A DNA stretch of 64,000 nucleotides, from NCBI RefSeq assembly GCF_032056465.1, contig NZ_DAMBCL010000008.1. One strand, written 5' to 3'. This DNA is from Mobilicoccus sp032056465 (GTDB lineage: Bacteria; Actinomycetota; Actinomycetes; Actinomycetales; Dermatophilaceae). Shown here piece by piece: positions 7,716 through 16,269 of the stretch (its first letter is position 1; the number at the start of each line of letters is the position of its first letter). A program made the position numbers and the translations under genes. The notes beneath the pieces were generated by a model. The model was not told the DNA's origin. It ran no database searches and worked only from the letters and a program-made list of their open reading frames with translations.

Positions 7716-9654
7716 TAAAGGTCGATCGGACCCCCGGACTCCGGGCGCTTCTCGCCGGGCCGCCATGACGTGTGCACTCGTCGGCACCCTCGCCCTTCCC
7801 GCGGCGACATCGGCGACGCCGTGGCCGGGAAGCTCGACGTCCTCGACGGCAGCCACCACCGAGGAGCGGATCTCGGTCACCGGCCGCGTCGTCGCCGATG
7901 TCGCCGCGCTGAGCACACCCGCCCTCCCCGCCCCGCAGGTGCCGCTCGGTCTCGGCTTCGCCCCCGATCCCCCGTCGAGCGCCGCCGGAATTGTCGGCGT
8001 CACCGCCGGGACGACCGGCACCGTCGCCGGCACCCCTCCCGGTCCGCAGCGGGTCTCGGCGCCCAGCCCCCTGCGCCTGACCACGGTGGCGGTGCGCGAG
8101 GGTGACCACGTCCGGTCCGGGCAGGAGCTCGCCCGCTTCGACGACGCCGCCTTCCGCGCGGCCGAGGTCGTCGCCGCCCGGGGGATCGACACGGCCTCGG
8201 CACAGGTCGGCGTGCTCGATCAGGCCATCGCCGACACCCGGTCGACCGAGTCCGACCTCCGCGGCAAGCGCCGCGAGGTCGTCTCCGCATCGGCGACATT
8301 GCACGCGAAGCGAACCGAACTCCTCGCGGCCCGCACCGAGGCGCAGGCCGCCCTCCGTGAGGTCGAGGCGGCCCTGCCGACGGCGCAGCGTGGCCTGCGC
8401 ACCCTCGACGCAGCCCTCGACCATGCGGAGGTCGCACGACGCCGGATCGCCTCTCGCAGAGCCGCTCTCGACAACCAGATCACGACCCTCACCGCAGTGC
8501 GGCATCGCCTCGTGGCGGCCCGCGAGGCACTGTCGTCGACCTCGCCGAGACGCCCCGACGGCGATCCGACACCCGCCCGACCGTCGCCGGAGTCGCCGAC
8601 GACCATCACCCCGTCACCGTCCGCACCCCCACCCGCGGTCCCACCGTCCGCGCCCTCGACGCCTGAGCCCTCGACGCCTGAGCCCTCGACGACCGGGGCC
8701 TCACCCCACGAGCCCCCCGCGAGCGACCCGTCCTCCCCCGCACCCCCGCCGGTGATGCCGTCGTGGTCGGTCGTCCCCGCAGCCGCTCCGCGGACCACCC
8801 CACCGGGCTCCCCCGACCGGGCGCGCGAGAGGCTCGCCGACCTCGACCGGCGGATCGCCCGCGTCGACGCGCAACTGCGCGCCGCCCGCCATGGCAGGGC
8901 GTCCCTCGTCGAGGCCGAGCGCGAGGTCATGGTCAAGAGGCGGCAGGCCACCACGGCCCGAACGACCCTGCGCGCCCGGCAGGAGCGGGCCCGCGAGGGG
9001 CGGGCACGGCTCGTCGCCGGCCTCGCCCGCATGTCGGCCGGGCTCGCGCGGATCGACACCGGTATCGACACGGCCCGGGACGGCCTGAGAAGGATCGACG
9101 AGGGCCTCACCCGCGTCCAGGACGCCCGACGCCGGCTCGGCCACGCCCGTCACCAGGCACACATCGCCGTCGAGACCGCACGCACGAACCGCGCCCAGGC
9201 GGCCGTGACCCGTGCGCGGACGGTGGTCGTGGCGCCCGTGAGCGGCCGGATCACCCGGGTCGCGCAGGTGGGTGACGTGCTCGCACCGGGCGCGACCGTG
9301 GCCACACTCGTCACCGACACCGATCGCGCCCGCCCGACGGTCCTCGCATGGGTTCCGCCCCAGGAGGTCTCGCGGACCTGCCTCGGTGCGACGGCGCAGG
9401 TCACCGCCGACTGGCTCCCCGTCCCGATCCCCGGGCGCCTCACCCGGGTCGGCCCGCGCGCGGAGTACCCGCCGACGTCGCAGGCCACCGACGAGATCCA
9501 CCTGCTGCTCGCCGTCCCGGTCGAGGTGAGGCTCGACCCCCTCGGGGCCGACACGCCACTACCCCAGGGCACCCCGGTCGACCTCGTGCTCGACACCTGT
9601 GCGAGCACCACCGCGACGTCCCCCACCCCCGTCACGTCGAGCACCGGAAGGTGA
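7708..9654 (+). CDS. HlyD/RND-type adaptor protein with long coiled coils
   Basis: The 648-aa protein has an N-terminal signal or anchor (RRAAMTCALVGTLALPAATS, residues 17-36). A first half-lipoyl motif follows (LTTVAVREGDHVRSGQELARF, near 113-133 but split here as VREGDHVRSGQELARF). Two Arg/Ala-rich coiled coils (about 155-275 and 370-500) flank a Pro/Ser/Thr linker (280-365). The second half-lipoyl is VVVAPVSGRITRVAQVGDVL. Such adaptors link inner-membrane exporters to the outside. The start at GTG 7708 lies inside the operator and suggests a leaderless mRNA; ATG 7765 is the alternative. It leads a six-gene operon, ending 5 nt before the next gene. Confidence 0.8.
   Translation: MVNKGRSDPRTPGASRRAAMTCALVGTLALPAATSATPWPGSSTSSTAATTEERISVTGRVVADVAALSTPALPAPQVPLGLGFAPDPPSSAAGIVGVTAGTTGTVAGTPPGPQRVSAPSPLRLTTVAVREGDHVRSGQELARFDDAAFRAAEVVAARGIDTASAQVGVLDQAIADTRSTESDLRGKRREVVSASATLHAKRTELLAARTEAQAALREVEAALPTAQRGLRTLDAALDHAEVARRRIASRRAALDNQITTLTAVRHRLVAAREALSSTSPRRPDGDPTPARPSPESPTTITPSPSAPPPAVPPSAPSTPEPSTPEPSTTGASPHEPPASDPSSPAPPPVMPSWSVVPAAAPRTTPPGSPDRARERLADLDRRIARVDAQLRAARHGRASLVEAEREVMVKRRQATTARTTLRARQERAREGRARLVAGLARMSAGLARIDTGIDTARDGLRRIDEGLTRVQDARRRLGHARHQAHIAVETARTNRAQAAVTRARTVVVAPVSGRITRVAQVGDVLAPGATVATLVTDTDRARPTVLAWVPPQEVSRTCLGATAQVTADWLPVPIPGRLTRVGPRAEYPPTSQATDEIHLLLAVPVEVRLDPLGADTPLPQGTPVDLVLDTCASTTATSPTPVTSSTGR
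8653..8691 (+). repeat. 15-bp tandem repeat in the adaptor linker
   Basis: CCCTCGACGCCTGAG occurs at 8653-8667 and 8668-8682 and continues as 9 bp of a third copy. It encodes a Ser-Thr-Pro-Glu-Pro repeat in the flexible linker. Each unit is 5 codons, so copy-number change would keep the frame. Confidence 0.85.
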
Positions 9655-9659
9655 GCGCC

Positions 9660-10442
9660 ATGCCACGTCCACCCACGAAGGTCCTGGCGCGCGCGGTCGC
9701 GCTCGTCGTCGTCCTCACCCTCGCCGTCGGGCTCTGGACGTGGTGGCGACATCGGGACGCCGCCGAGTCCGGCCCCCTCGCACTCACCGGTTCGGTCCAG
9801 GCGACCGAGTACCAGGTCGCCCCCGCGACCGCCGGCACGGTGACCGCGGTGAACGTGGCCGAAGGCGACCGGGTCAGGGCGCGGCAGCCGTTGGTCGTCC
9901 TCGACGCCCGTGCTCTGGACCTGCAGGTGACACAGGCGCAGGAGGGCGTGCGGGCGGCGAAGGCGGCCGTGGACGCGGCCGAGGACGACGACTCCTCCGA
10001 CGCCGAGGTCACCGCGGCGCAGGCGCGTCTGGCGCAGGCCCGGGCGGCCGTGGATCTGGCGAAGGTCCAGCAGGGCTACGCCACGGTGACGGCGCCCCAT
10101 GCCGGGACGGTCGCCACGCTCGTCACCAACGTCGGTCAGAACGCCTCCCCGGCGCGAGTCCTCCTCACCCTCGTCGACACCTCGGATCTGTGGGTGCGGG
10201 TCTACGTCCCCGAGACCCGTCTGGGCGAGGCGAAGGTGGGCGCCCGCGCCACCGTCTCCTCCGACTCCACCCCCGACGCGCAGGCCACCGTGTCCTCGGT
10301 CGCGTCGACGGCCGAGTTCACCCCCAACACGGTCGAGACGGAGGACCAGCGCACGAAGCTCGTCTACGAGGTGCGCCTCCGGGTGACCACCCCCGCCGGC
10401 GACCTCAAGCCGGGCATGCCGGTGACGGTGACGTTCTCATGA
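9660..10442 (+). CDS. HlyD family adaptor, YbhG-like
   Basis: The 260-aa protein starts at ATG 9660 behind GGAAGGTGAG. Residues 9-27 form a membrane anchor. The lipoyl halves are VAPATAGTVTAVNVAEGDRV and VTAPHAGTVATLVTNVGQNA, with a short coiled coil between them (about 85-135). A beta-barrel follows. Its size and motif order fit YbhG of the YbhGFSR exporter. It overlaps the next gene by 4 bp (ATGA). Two different adaptors in one operon is unusual; this shorter one is the likelier core partner of the ABC complex. Confidence 0.85.
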   Translation: MPRPPTKVLARAVALVVVLTLAVGLWTWWRHRDAAESGPLALTGSVQATEYQVAPATAGTVTAVNVAEGDRVRARQPLVVLDARALDLQVTQAQEGVRAAKAAVDAAEDDDSSDAEVTAAQARLAQARAAVDLAKVQQGYATVTAPHAGTVATLVTNVGQNASPARVLLTLVDTSDLWVRVYVPETRLGEAKVGARATVSSDSTPDAQATVSSVASTAEFTPNTVETEDQRTKLVYEVRLRVTTPAGDLKPGMPVTVTFS

Positions 10443-11425
10443 GCACGCCTCCCGTCGTCGCGCTCGCGGCCCGGTCCCTCACCCGACGCTTCGGCGATCT
10501 CGTCGCCGTGGACGAGGTCGACCTCGACGTGCGAGCCGGGTCCGTCTTCGGCCTCCTCGGCCCCGACGGCGCGGGCAAGACGACCCTCATCCGGATGCTC
10601 GCGACGGTGCTCGACCCGACGGACGGCGACGCCCATGTCCTCGGGCTCTCGGTCACCCACGACCGTGCGCAGGTCACACCACGGATCGGGTACATGCCGC
10701 AGCGGTTCTGCATGTACCCCGACCTCACGATCGCGGAGAACATCGACTACTTCGCGACCCTCCGCGGCGTTCGTCGCCGCGACCGTCGCACCCGATCGGC
10801 GCGTCTGCTCGAGTCGATGGGTCTCGCGGAGTTCGCCGGGATGCGCTCGGGGACGATCTCCGGCGGTATGAAGCAGAAGCTCATGCTCGCGTCGACGCTC
10901 ATGCACGAACCCGACGTCCTCCTCCTCGACGAGCCGACGACCGGTGTCGATCCGGTCTCACGCCGCGAGTTCTGGCGCCTCCTCGCCGGCCTGCACCGGG
11001 AGGGCCGCACGATCCTCGTCGCGACCCCGTACATGGACGAGGCCGAGCGCTGCACCGACATCGCGTTCCTGCGCGGCGGTGCCATCACGATCCGAGGGAC
11101 GCAGAGCGACGTCGCCGCCCGGGTACCGGGGGTACTCCTCGAGGTCGGCGGTGCGGCTCCCCGCGACGTGCTCGGGGCGCTGCAGGCCGCCGACGACCCA
11201 CGGCTGCGCTCGGCGCACCTGCACGGTGACGTCGTCCGGGTGTTGTGGGAAGGCCCGACCGAATCATCCTCGGCATCACCCGATTCTGCTGCTGTTCACC
11301 ATGATTCGGCGACACGTCTCGTCGAGGAGATCGCCGCCCACCACGGCGTTCCCGGTGTCGTCGCCCGTCGCCTCCGCGTCGACATGGAGGCCGCGTTCGC
11401 CGTCCTCGCCCAGGAGCGGACGTGA
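10439..11425 (+). CDS. ABC transporter ATP-binding protein, similar to the N-terminal half of YbhF
   Basis: The 328-aa protein has Walker A GPDGAGKTT, a Q-loop in GYMPQRFCMYPDLT, signature ISGGMKQK and Walker B VLLLDEPTTGVD. The switch histidine is replaced: the usual THYMDE reads ATPYMDEAERC. The same deviation pattern, and the GYMPQRF stretch, occur in the first ATPase domain of YbhF, which in E. coli is one polypeptide with two ATPase domains. Here the halves are separate genes. The C-terminal 80 residues vary in composition (a Ser-rich stretch near 275). It overlaps the next gene by 4 bp. Confidence 0.87.
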   Translation: MSTPPVVALAARSLTRRFGDLVAVDEVDLDVRAGSVFGLLGPDGAGKTTLIRMLATVLDPTDGDAHVLGLSVTHDRAQVTPRIGYMPQRFCMYPDLTIAENIDYFATLRGVRRRDRRTRSARLLESMGLAEFAGMRSGTISGGMKQKLMLASTLMHEPDVLLLDEPTTGVDPVSRREFWRLLAGLHREGRTILVATPYMDEAERCTDIAFLRGGAITIRGTQSDVAARVPGVLLEVGGAAPRDVLGALQAADDPRLRSAHLHGDVVRVLWEGPTESSSASPDSAAVHHDSATRLVEEIAAHHGVPGVVARRLRVDMEAAFAVLAQERT

Positions 11426-12585
11426 GCACCTCCGCGTCGGCGACGCGCATCCAGGCCGTCGTCGTCAAGGAGTTCCGCCACCTGCGCCGCGACCCGCGGA
11501 TGCTCGCGATCGTCCTCCTCATGCCGGTCGTCCAGCTCCTCCTGTTCGCCTACGCCGTGAGTTTCGACGTCCGTCATGTGCCCACCCTGGTCCTCGACCA
11601 GGACCGCACCGCGGCGTCCCGGTCCTACGTGTCGTCCTACGTCGGCGGAGAGTTGTTCGACCTCGTCGGGCACGTCTCGTCGGCGAACGACGTCGATGCG
11701 GCGCTCGAACGCGGCGACGCGCGCGTCGCGGTCGTCGTGCCCGCCGGATTCGCCGCCGCCCTCGCCCGGGGGGAGGCCGCGCCGGTGACGGTGCTCGTCG
11801 ACGGAAGCGAGACGAACACCGCGCGGATCGCCTCGACGTACGCCACCGCCCTCAACGCCCGCTACGGCGGCCGGCTCGCCGTCGACTGGGCCGAACGCCA
11901 GGGGGTCGACACCCAGGGGGTCGACACCCAGGCCAACGGTGCGCTCGAACCCCGGGTGCGCGTCTGGTACAACCCCGACCTCCGCTCGACCGTGTTTCTC
12001 GTCCCGGGTCTCCTCGTCGTCGTCATGCTCGTCGTCACCGTCCAACAGACCGCGGTGACCCTCGTGCGGGAACGCGACCTCGGCACCGCCGAGCAGATGC
12101 AGGTGAGCGCCCTGCGCGGGGGCGAGCTCATGCTCGGCAAGCTCCTGCCGTGGACACTGCTCGCACTCCTCGACGCCGCCGTCATCACCCTCATCGGGGT
12201 CACGGTCTTCGACGTCCCACTCCGTGGAGACATCCCTCTGCTCGCCCTGGCCTGCACCATCTTCGTCTTCGCCGCACTCGCCCTCGGTCTGCTCGTCTCG
12301 GCCGTGGCGCCCTCCCTCGAGGTCGCCAACCAGGTGGCGATGCTCCTCGCGTTCCTGCCCGGGTTCCTCCTGTCGGGCTTCGCGTTCCCCCTCGACGCGA
12401 TCCCGCGCGTACTCCAGTGGGTGAGTTACGCATTCCCGGGCCGCTACATGGTGGAGATCACCCGGGGCGTCTTCCTCAAGGGCGCGGGGGTCGCCGAGCT
12501 GTGGCTCCCGCTCGCGCAGATGACCGCCTACGCCGTCGTCCTCGTGACCCTCGCCGTCGTCGCCTCCTCCAGGAGGCGGGCATGA
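11422..12585 (+). CDS. ABC-2 type permease, YbhS-like
   Basis: The 387-aa protein starts with GTG inside the previous stop (GTGA). It has an N-terminal helix (MLAIVLLMPVVQLLLFAYAV), an extracytoplasmic loop of about 140 residues, and five C-terminal helices including VFLVPGLLVVVMLVVTV and LPGFLLSGFAFPLDAIP, the ABC-2 layout of YhgE/YbhS. The stretch RERDLGTAEQMQVSALR is the cytoplasmic coupling helix. It should pair with the next permease. The extracytoplasmic loop contains a tandem QGVDT repeat. Confidence 0.88.
   Translation: MSTSASATRIQAVVVKEFRHLRRDPRMLAIVLLMPVVQLLLFAYAVSFDVRHVPTLVLDQDRTAASRSYVSSYVGGELFDLVGHVSSANDVDAALERGDARVAVVVPAGFAAALARGEAAPVTVLVDGSETNTARIASTYATALNARYGGRLAVDWAERQGVDTQGVDTQANGALEPRVRVWYNPDLRSTVFLVPGLLVVVMLVVTVQQTAVTLVRERDLGTAEQMQVSALRGGELMLGKLLPWTLLALLDAAVITLIGVTVFDVPLRGDIPLLALACTIFVFAALALGLLVSAVAPSLEVANQVAMLLAFLPGFLLSGFAFPLDAIPRVLQWVSYAFPGRYMVEITRGVFLKGAGVAELWLPLAQMTAYAVVLVTLAVVASSRRRA
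11899..11932 (+). repeat. 15-bp tandem repeat in permease 1
   Basis: CAGGGGGTCGACACC is present twice in a row (11899-11913, 11914-11928), followed by CAGG. It encodes QGVDT twice in the extracytoplasmic loop and keeps the reading frame. Confidence 0.85.
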
Positions 12586-13748
12586 ACGCGACCCGGGTGC
12601 GTCTTCTCGCGTGGAAGGAGGTGCGGCAGCTGCGCCGGGATCCCCTGCTGCTGCGCATCCTCGTCCTCATGCCGGTGCTGCAACTCGTCCTCCTCGGCTA
12701 CGTCGTCGCCGCCGACGTCACCCGGATGCCCACGGCCGTCGTCGATCTCGACCGCACGCCCCTGTCGCGGCAGCTCGGGGACGCCTTCGAGGCCTCGGAC
12801 TACTTCGACGTCCGCCGGCATCCGGGTGGGGAGTCCGAACTCCGGGGGCTCATGGACTCCGGGGAGATCCGCGTCGCCGTCGTCGTCCCCGCCGGCACGC
12901 AGGCCCGGCTGGATCGCGGCGAGACCGCTCCGCTCGGCATCGTCGTCGACGGCTCGGACAGCCAGAGCGCCTCGCTCGGCGCCGGGTACGCGAGCCGGAT
13001 CGTCGCGCGCTTCGAGGCACGGCGCGTCGCGGCGCCGGCCGGCGCCGGACACCCGGGTCGACCTCCTGCCGGGGAGGGGATGCCGCACACCCCGGGCGTC
13101 CCCGGACTCGATGCGAGCGTGCGTGTGCTCTACGACCCGACCCTCTCGAGCGTCAACACGATGATCCCGGGCCTCGTCGCGTTCATCCTCATGCTCTCGC
13201 TCATGGTCGTCATGAGCCAGGCCGTCGTGAAGGAACGCGAATCCGGAACGCTGGAGCAGATGTTCGTCACCCCCATCCGCCCGGGCGAGTACCTCGTCGG
13301 CAAGGTCGCGCCCTATGCCGTCATCGCCTCGGTGCAGGCGTCGCTCGTCCTCGCCGTGGGGATCCTGTGGTTCCGGGTGCCGTTCCGCGGCGAGGCTCTC
13401 GTCGTCGTCGCCGGGCTCGCGCTGTTCATGCTCACCTCCATCGGGATGGGGCTGATCGTCTCCCTGCTCTCCCGCACCCGGCAGCAGGCGCAGCAATCGG
13501 TGATGTTCCTCGCCCTGCCGATGATGCTGCTCTCGGGGTTCATCTTCCCCATCGACTCGATGCCGGCCCCGATCGTGCCGCTCACCAGGCTCATCCCGCT
13601 CCGCTACGCCCTCGAGGTCCTCCGTGGCGCGATGGTCAAGGGAGCCGGGTTCGAGGCACTCGCCACGCCTCTCGCCGCCCTGACGGTCTTCGGGGTGCTG
13701 CTCTTCGGCACGGCCGTCCTCGTCACCCGCCGTCGGCTCACGGAATGA
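12582..13748 (+). CDS. ABC-2 type permease, YbhR-like
   Basis: The 388-aa protein starts with ATG inside the previous stop. It has the same architecture as its neighbour: first helix ILVLMPVLQLVLLGYVVAA, a large external loop rich in Gly/Pro near 150-175, coupling segment KERESGTLEQMFVTPIRPGE, and C-terminal helices with LPMMLLSGFIFPIDSMP. That last motif is highly typical of YbhR/YbhS. The two permeases would form a heterodimer. The substrate is unknown; E. coli YbhFSR exports some antibiotics and cations. Confidence 0.88.
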   Translation: MNATRVRLLAWKEVRQLRRDPLLLRILVLMPVLQLVLLGYVVAADVTRMPTAVVDLDRTPLSRQLGDAFEASDYFDVRRHPGGESELRGLMDSGEIRVAVVVPAGTQARLDRGETAPLGIVVDGSDSQSASLGAGYASRIVARFEARRVAAPAGAGHPGRPPAGEGMPHTPGVPGLDASVRVLYDPTLSSVNTMIPGLVAFILMLSLMVVMSQAVVKERESGTLEQMFVTPIRPGEYLVGKVAPYAVIASVQASLVLAVGILWFRVPFRGEALVVVAGLALFMLTSIGMGLIVSLLSRTRQQAQQSVMFLALPMMLLSGFIFPIDSMPAPIVPLTRLIPLRYALEVLRGAMVKGAGFEALATPLAALTVFGVLLFGTAVLVTRRRLTE

Positions 13749-13759
13749 GGGAGGCAGGC

Positions 13760-14788
13760 ATGTTCTCCCGAATCCACCGGCGCGGCGACGCGTCTCCTGC
13801 GGTGCGACTCCGCGGGCTCACGAGACGCTTCGGGGAGTTCACGGCCGTCGACGGGCTCGACCTCGACGTCGCCCGCGGGGAGATCTACGGATTCCTCGGC
13901 CCCAACGGCTGCGGCAAGACGACGACGATCCGCATGCTCACCGGTTCCCTCACCCCGACCGCCGGGACCGCGCTGGTTCTCGGGGAGGACACCACCCGCC
14001 ACCCCGAGCGGATCAAACCCCGCCTCGGGTACATGTCGCAGAAGTTCTCCTTGTTCGAGGACCTGTCGGTCGAGGAGAACCTGCGCTTCTACGCGGGCGT
14101 CTACGGGCTCGGTGCCGCCGTCGCCGAATCCGTGCGCGAGACAATCGCGGTCGCGGGGCTCACCGGCCGGGAGGGCGACCTCCCCCGGACCCTCTCGACC
14201 GGAGTCCGACAGCGACTCGCGCTCGGCGCCGCGACCATCCACCGCCCCGAGATCCTCTTCCTCGACGAACCCACCTCGGGCGTCGACCCCGTCGCGCGGC
14301 GGGAGTTCTGGGACCGCCTCTACGACCTCGCCGGCGGCGGCGTCACGCTGTTCGTCACGACCCACTACATGGAGGAGGCGAGCAACTGCACCCGGCTCGC
14401 GTTCATGTATCGAGGGCGGATCATCGCCGACGGCACCCCGTCGGAGATCCGCACGGCGACGATCCGGAACCGGCTCCTCGAGGTCGCCGTGGTGGGGGAC
14501 GCCGATTCGGCGCTCTCATGGATCGAGAGGCAGGACGAGGTCACGGAGGCCTACGCCGCAGGGGCACGGCTCCGGGTCTCGCTCGGCGAGGGCTCCCCCA
14601 CCACTCCCGCGGAGTTCGCCGACCGACTCGCCGGCGCCGGATTCCCCGGCGCCGAGGTGAGACCCGTGGACCCGACGATGGAGGACGTCTTCGTCCACCT
14701 GGCCACCCACGCCGATGTCGAGGTGGATGCCGCTGCGACGGTCCGCCCTGGGGTCACCGAGGTCGCGACCGAGGAAACTCACCTCTGA
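13760..14788 (+). CDS. ABC transporter ATP-binding protein, similar to the C-terminal half of YbhF
   Basis: The 342-aa protein starts at ATG 13760 with AGGGAGG upstream; ATG 13745 overlapping the permease stop is an alternative. Walker A is GPNGCGKTTT, the Q-loop region GYMSQKFSLFEDLSVEENLR, Walker B FLDEPTSGVD, and the switch histidine is present (TTHYMEEA). The signature is altered to LSTGVRQR instead of LSGGxxQR. Together with the upstream ATPase it can rebuild the asymmetric pair that YbhF carries in one chain. It ends the operon, which stops at a strong hairpin. Confidence 0.87.
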   Translation: MFSRIHRRGDASPAVRLRGLTRRFGEFTAVDGLDLDVARGEIYGFLGPNGCGKTTTIRMLTGSLTPTAGTALVLGEDTTRHPERIKPRLGYMSQKFSLFEDLSVEENLRFYAGVYGLGAAVAESVRETIAVAGLTGREGDLPRTLSTGVRQRLALGAATIHRPEILFLDEPTSGVDPVARREFWDRLYDLAGGGVTLFVTTHYMEEASNCTRLAFMYRGRIIADGTPSEIRTATIRNRLLEVAVVGDADSALSWIERQDEVTEAYAAGARLRVSLGEGSPTTPAEFADRLAGAGFPGAEVRPVDPTMEDVFVHLATHADVEVDAAATVRPGVTEVATEETHL

Positions 14789-14820
14789 CGGCACTCACCC
14801 TTGCCGGAACTCACCCCTGA

Positions 14821-14867
14821 CGGATCGACGGGGCCCACCGCGAGACGCGGTGGACCCCGTCGATCCG
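14821..14867. terminator. Bidirectional terminator between efflux and sugar operons
   Basis: The arms 14821-14842 and 14846-14867 pair over 22 bp with a single C/A mismatch and a 3-nt AGA loop. It serves the plus-strand efflux operon and the minus-strand sugar importer, whose last gene stops at 14878. No U-tract is present. Confidence 0.85.
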
Positions 14868-14877
14868 AACGAGGCGA

Positions 14878-16230
14878 CTAGGCGCGAGCAGCACCCGAGG
14901 CACGGTCGGTGCCGCCCTCGCGTCCCGCGTCGTCGTGCGTGCCGTGCGCGTCCTCGCCCTGACGTCCGTTCCGGCGGTTGCCGTCCACACCCTCGCGCTC
15001 GCGAGCCCGCTCGAGCGCACGACGGCGGTCCTCCTCGGACTCCTTCGCGATCTGCGCGGCCCGCTCGTCGTCCCGAGTGAGACAGGCCCCCGACTCGGGG
15101 TCGAAGACGTGCATCAGTGCGGGATCGAAGTAGAGCTGGGCGTTGTCGCCCTCGCGGATGCGGGAACGGCCGTCGAGGTTGACGACCATCTGCGTGCGCA
15201 TGCCCTCGCCGTCGAGCTCTCGGTCGAGCTCGTCGAGCTTGTGCTGCACGGCGGCGTCCGCCTCGTAGGGGATGTAGGCGTACTGCTCGTTGCCGAGCCA
15301 TTCGGTCTGATCGACCGGCGCCTCGAAGGACACCGCCCCCTGCGCCTGCTGGTCGCCGAGCGAGGCGTCCTTGAGGTACTCGGGGCGGATGCCGACGATG
15401 ACGAGGTCCTTGCCCTCGACCTGCTTCGCGAGGTCCCCGGAGACGGGGACGTCGACGAAGGGCAGCGACAGGACGTTGCCGTTGACCCGCGCCGGCAGGA
15501 AGTTCATCGGCGGGGTGCCGATGAAGCCGGCGACGAACAGGTTGACCGGCTGTTCGTACAGCTCCCGAGGGCTCGCCACCTGCTGCAGGACGCCCTTCTT
15601 GAGCACCGCGACCCGGTCGCCCAGGGTCATCGCCTCGGTCTGGTCGTGGGTGACGTAGATCGTCGTGATGCCCATGCGGCGCTGCATCCGCGCGATCTCG
15701 GTGCGCATCTGACCGCGGAGCTTAGCGTCGAGGTTCGACAGCGGCTCGTCGAAGAGGAACGCATCGGCGTCCCGGACGATGGCGCGGCCCATGGCCACAC
15801 GCTGCCGCTGACCACCGGAGAGGTTGCCCGGCTTGCGCTCGAGGTGTTCGTCGAGCTCGAGCATGGAACTGGCGTTCTGCACCTTCTGACGGATGACGTT
15901 CTCGTCGTGCTTGCCCTTCTCGAGGCGTAGCGGGAACGCGATGTTCTCGAACACCGAGAGGTGGGGGTAGAGCGCGTAGTTCTGGAACACCATGGCGAGG
16001 TTGCGGTCGCGCGGCGCGAGGTCGTTGACCTTCTTGCCGTCGATGAACATGTCACCCGAGGTGATGTCCTCGAGGCCGACGATCATGCGGAGCAGGGTGG
16101 ATTTTCCACAGCCCGACGGACCGACGAAGATCATGAACTCTCCGTCCGCGATGTCGAGGCTGACGTCGTTCACCGCGGGGAAACCGTCACCGTACTTCTT
16201 GACGATGTTGTTGAGCTGAATCTGGGACAT
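14878..16230 (-). CDS. Sugar ABC transporter ATPase (MsmX/UgpC/SugC-like)
   Basis: The 450-aa protein has Walker A GPSGCGKST, Q-loop VFQNYALYPH, signature LSGGQRQRVAMGRA, Walker B FLFDEPLSNLDAKLR and switch YVTHDQTEAM. A C-terminal TOBE/MOBE regulatory region follows (about 235-385), as in the CUT1 family. The last 60 residues are a highly charged Arg/Glu/Asp/Gly tail not normal for the family. It powers uptake through the two permeases upstream in the operon. The gap to the preceding permease stop is 39 nt. Confidence 0.92.
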   Translation of the reverse strand: MSQIQLNNIVKKYGDGFPAVNDVSLDIADGEFMIFVGPSGCGKSTLLRMIVGLEDITSGDMFIDGKKVNDLAPRDRNLAMVFQNYALYPHLSVFENIAFPLRLEKGKHDENVIRQKVQNASSMLELDEHLERKPGNLSGGQRQRVAMGRAIVRDADAFLFDEPLSNLDAKLRGQMRTEIARMQRRMGITTIYVTHDQTEAMTLGDRVAVLKKGVLQQVASPRELYEQPVNLFVAGFIGTPPMNFLPARVNGNVLSLPFVDVPVSGDLAKQVEGKDLVIVGIRPEYLKDASLGDQQAQGAVSFEAPVDQTEWLGNEQYAYIPYEADAAVQHKLDELDRELDGEGMRTQMVVNLDGRSRIREGDNAQLYFDPALMHVFDPESGACLTRDDERAAQIAKESEEDRRRALERAREREGVDGNRRNGRQGEDAHGTHDDAGREGGTDRASGAARA

Positions 16231-16269
16231 GAGGGTGGTGACTCCTTGTCGAGAGCACGCGGCCGGGCG

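Noticed and set aside
7641..8505. Extension of the trans-sulfuration frame upstream to 8505
   Set aside because: The extension lies antisense to the adaptor gene and has no family similarity; the enzyme starts at 7602.
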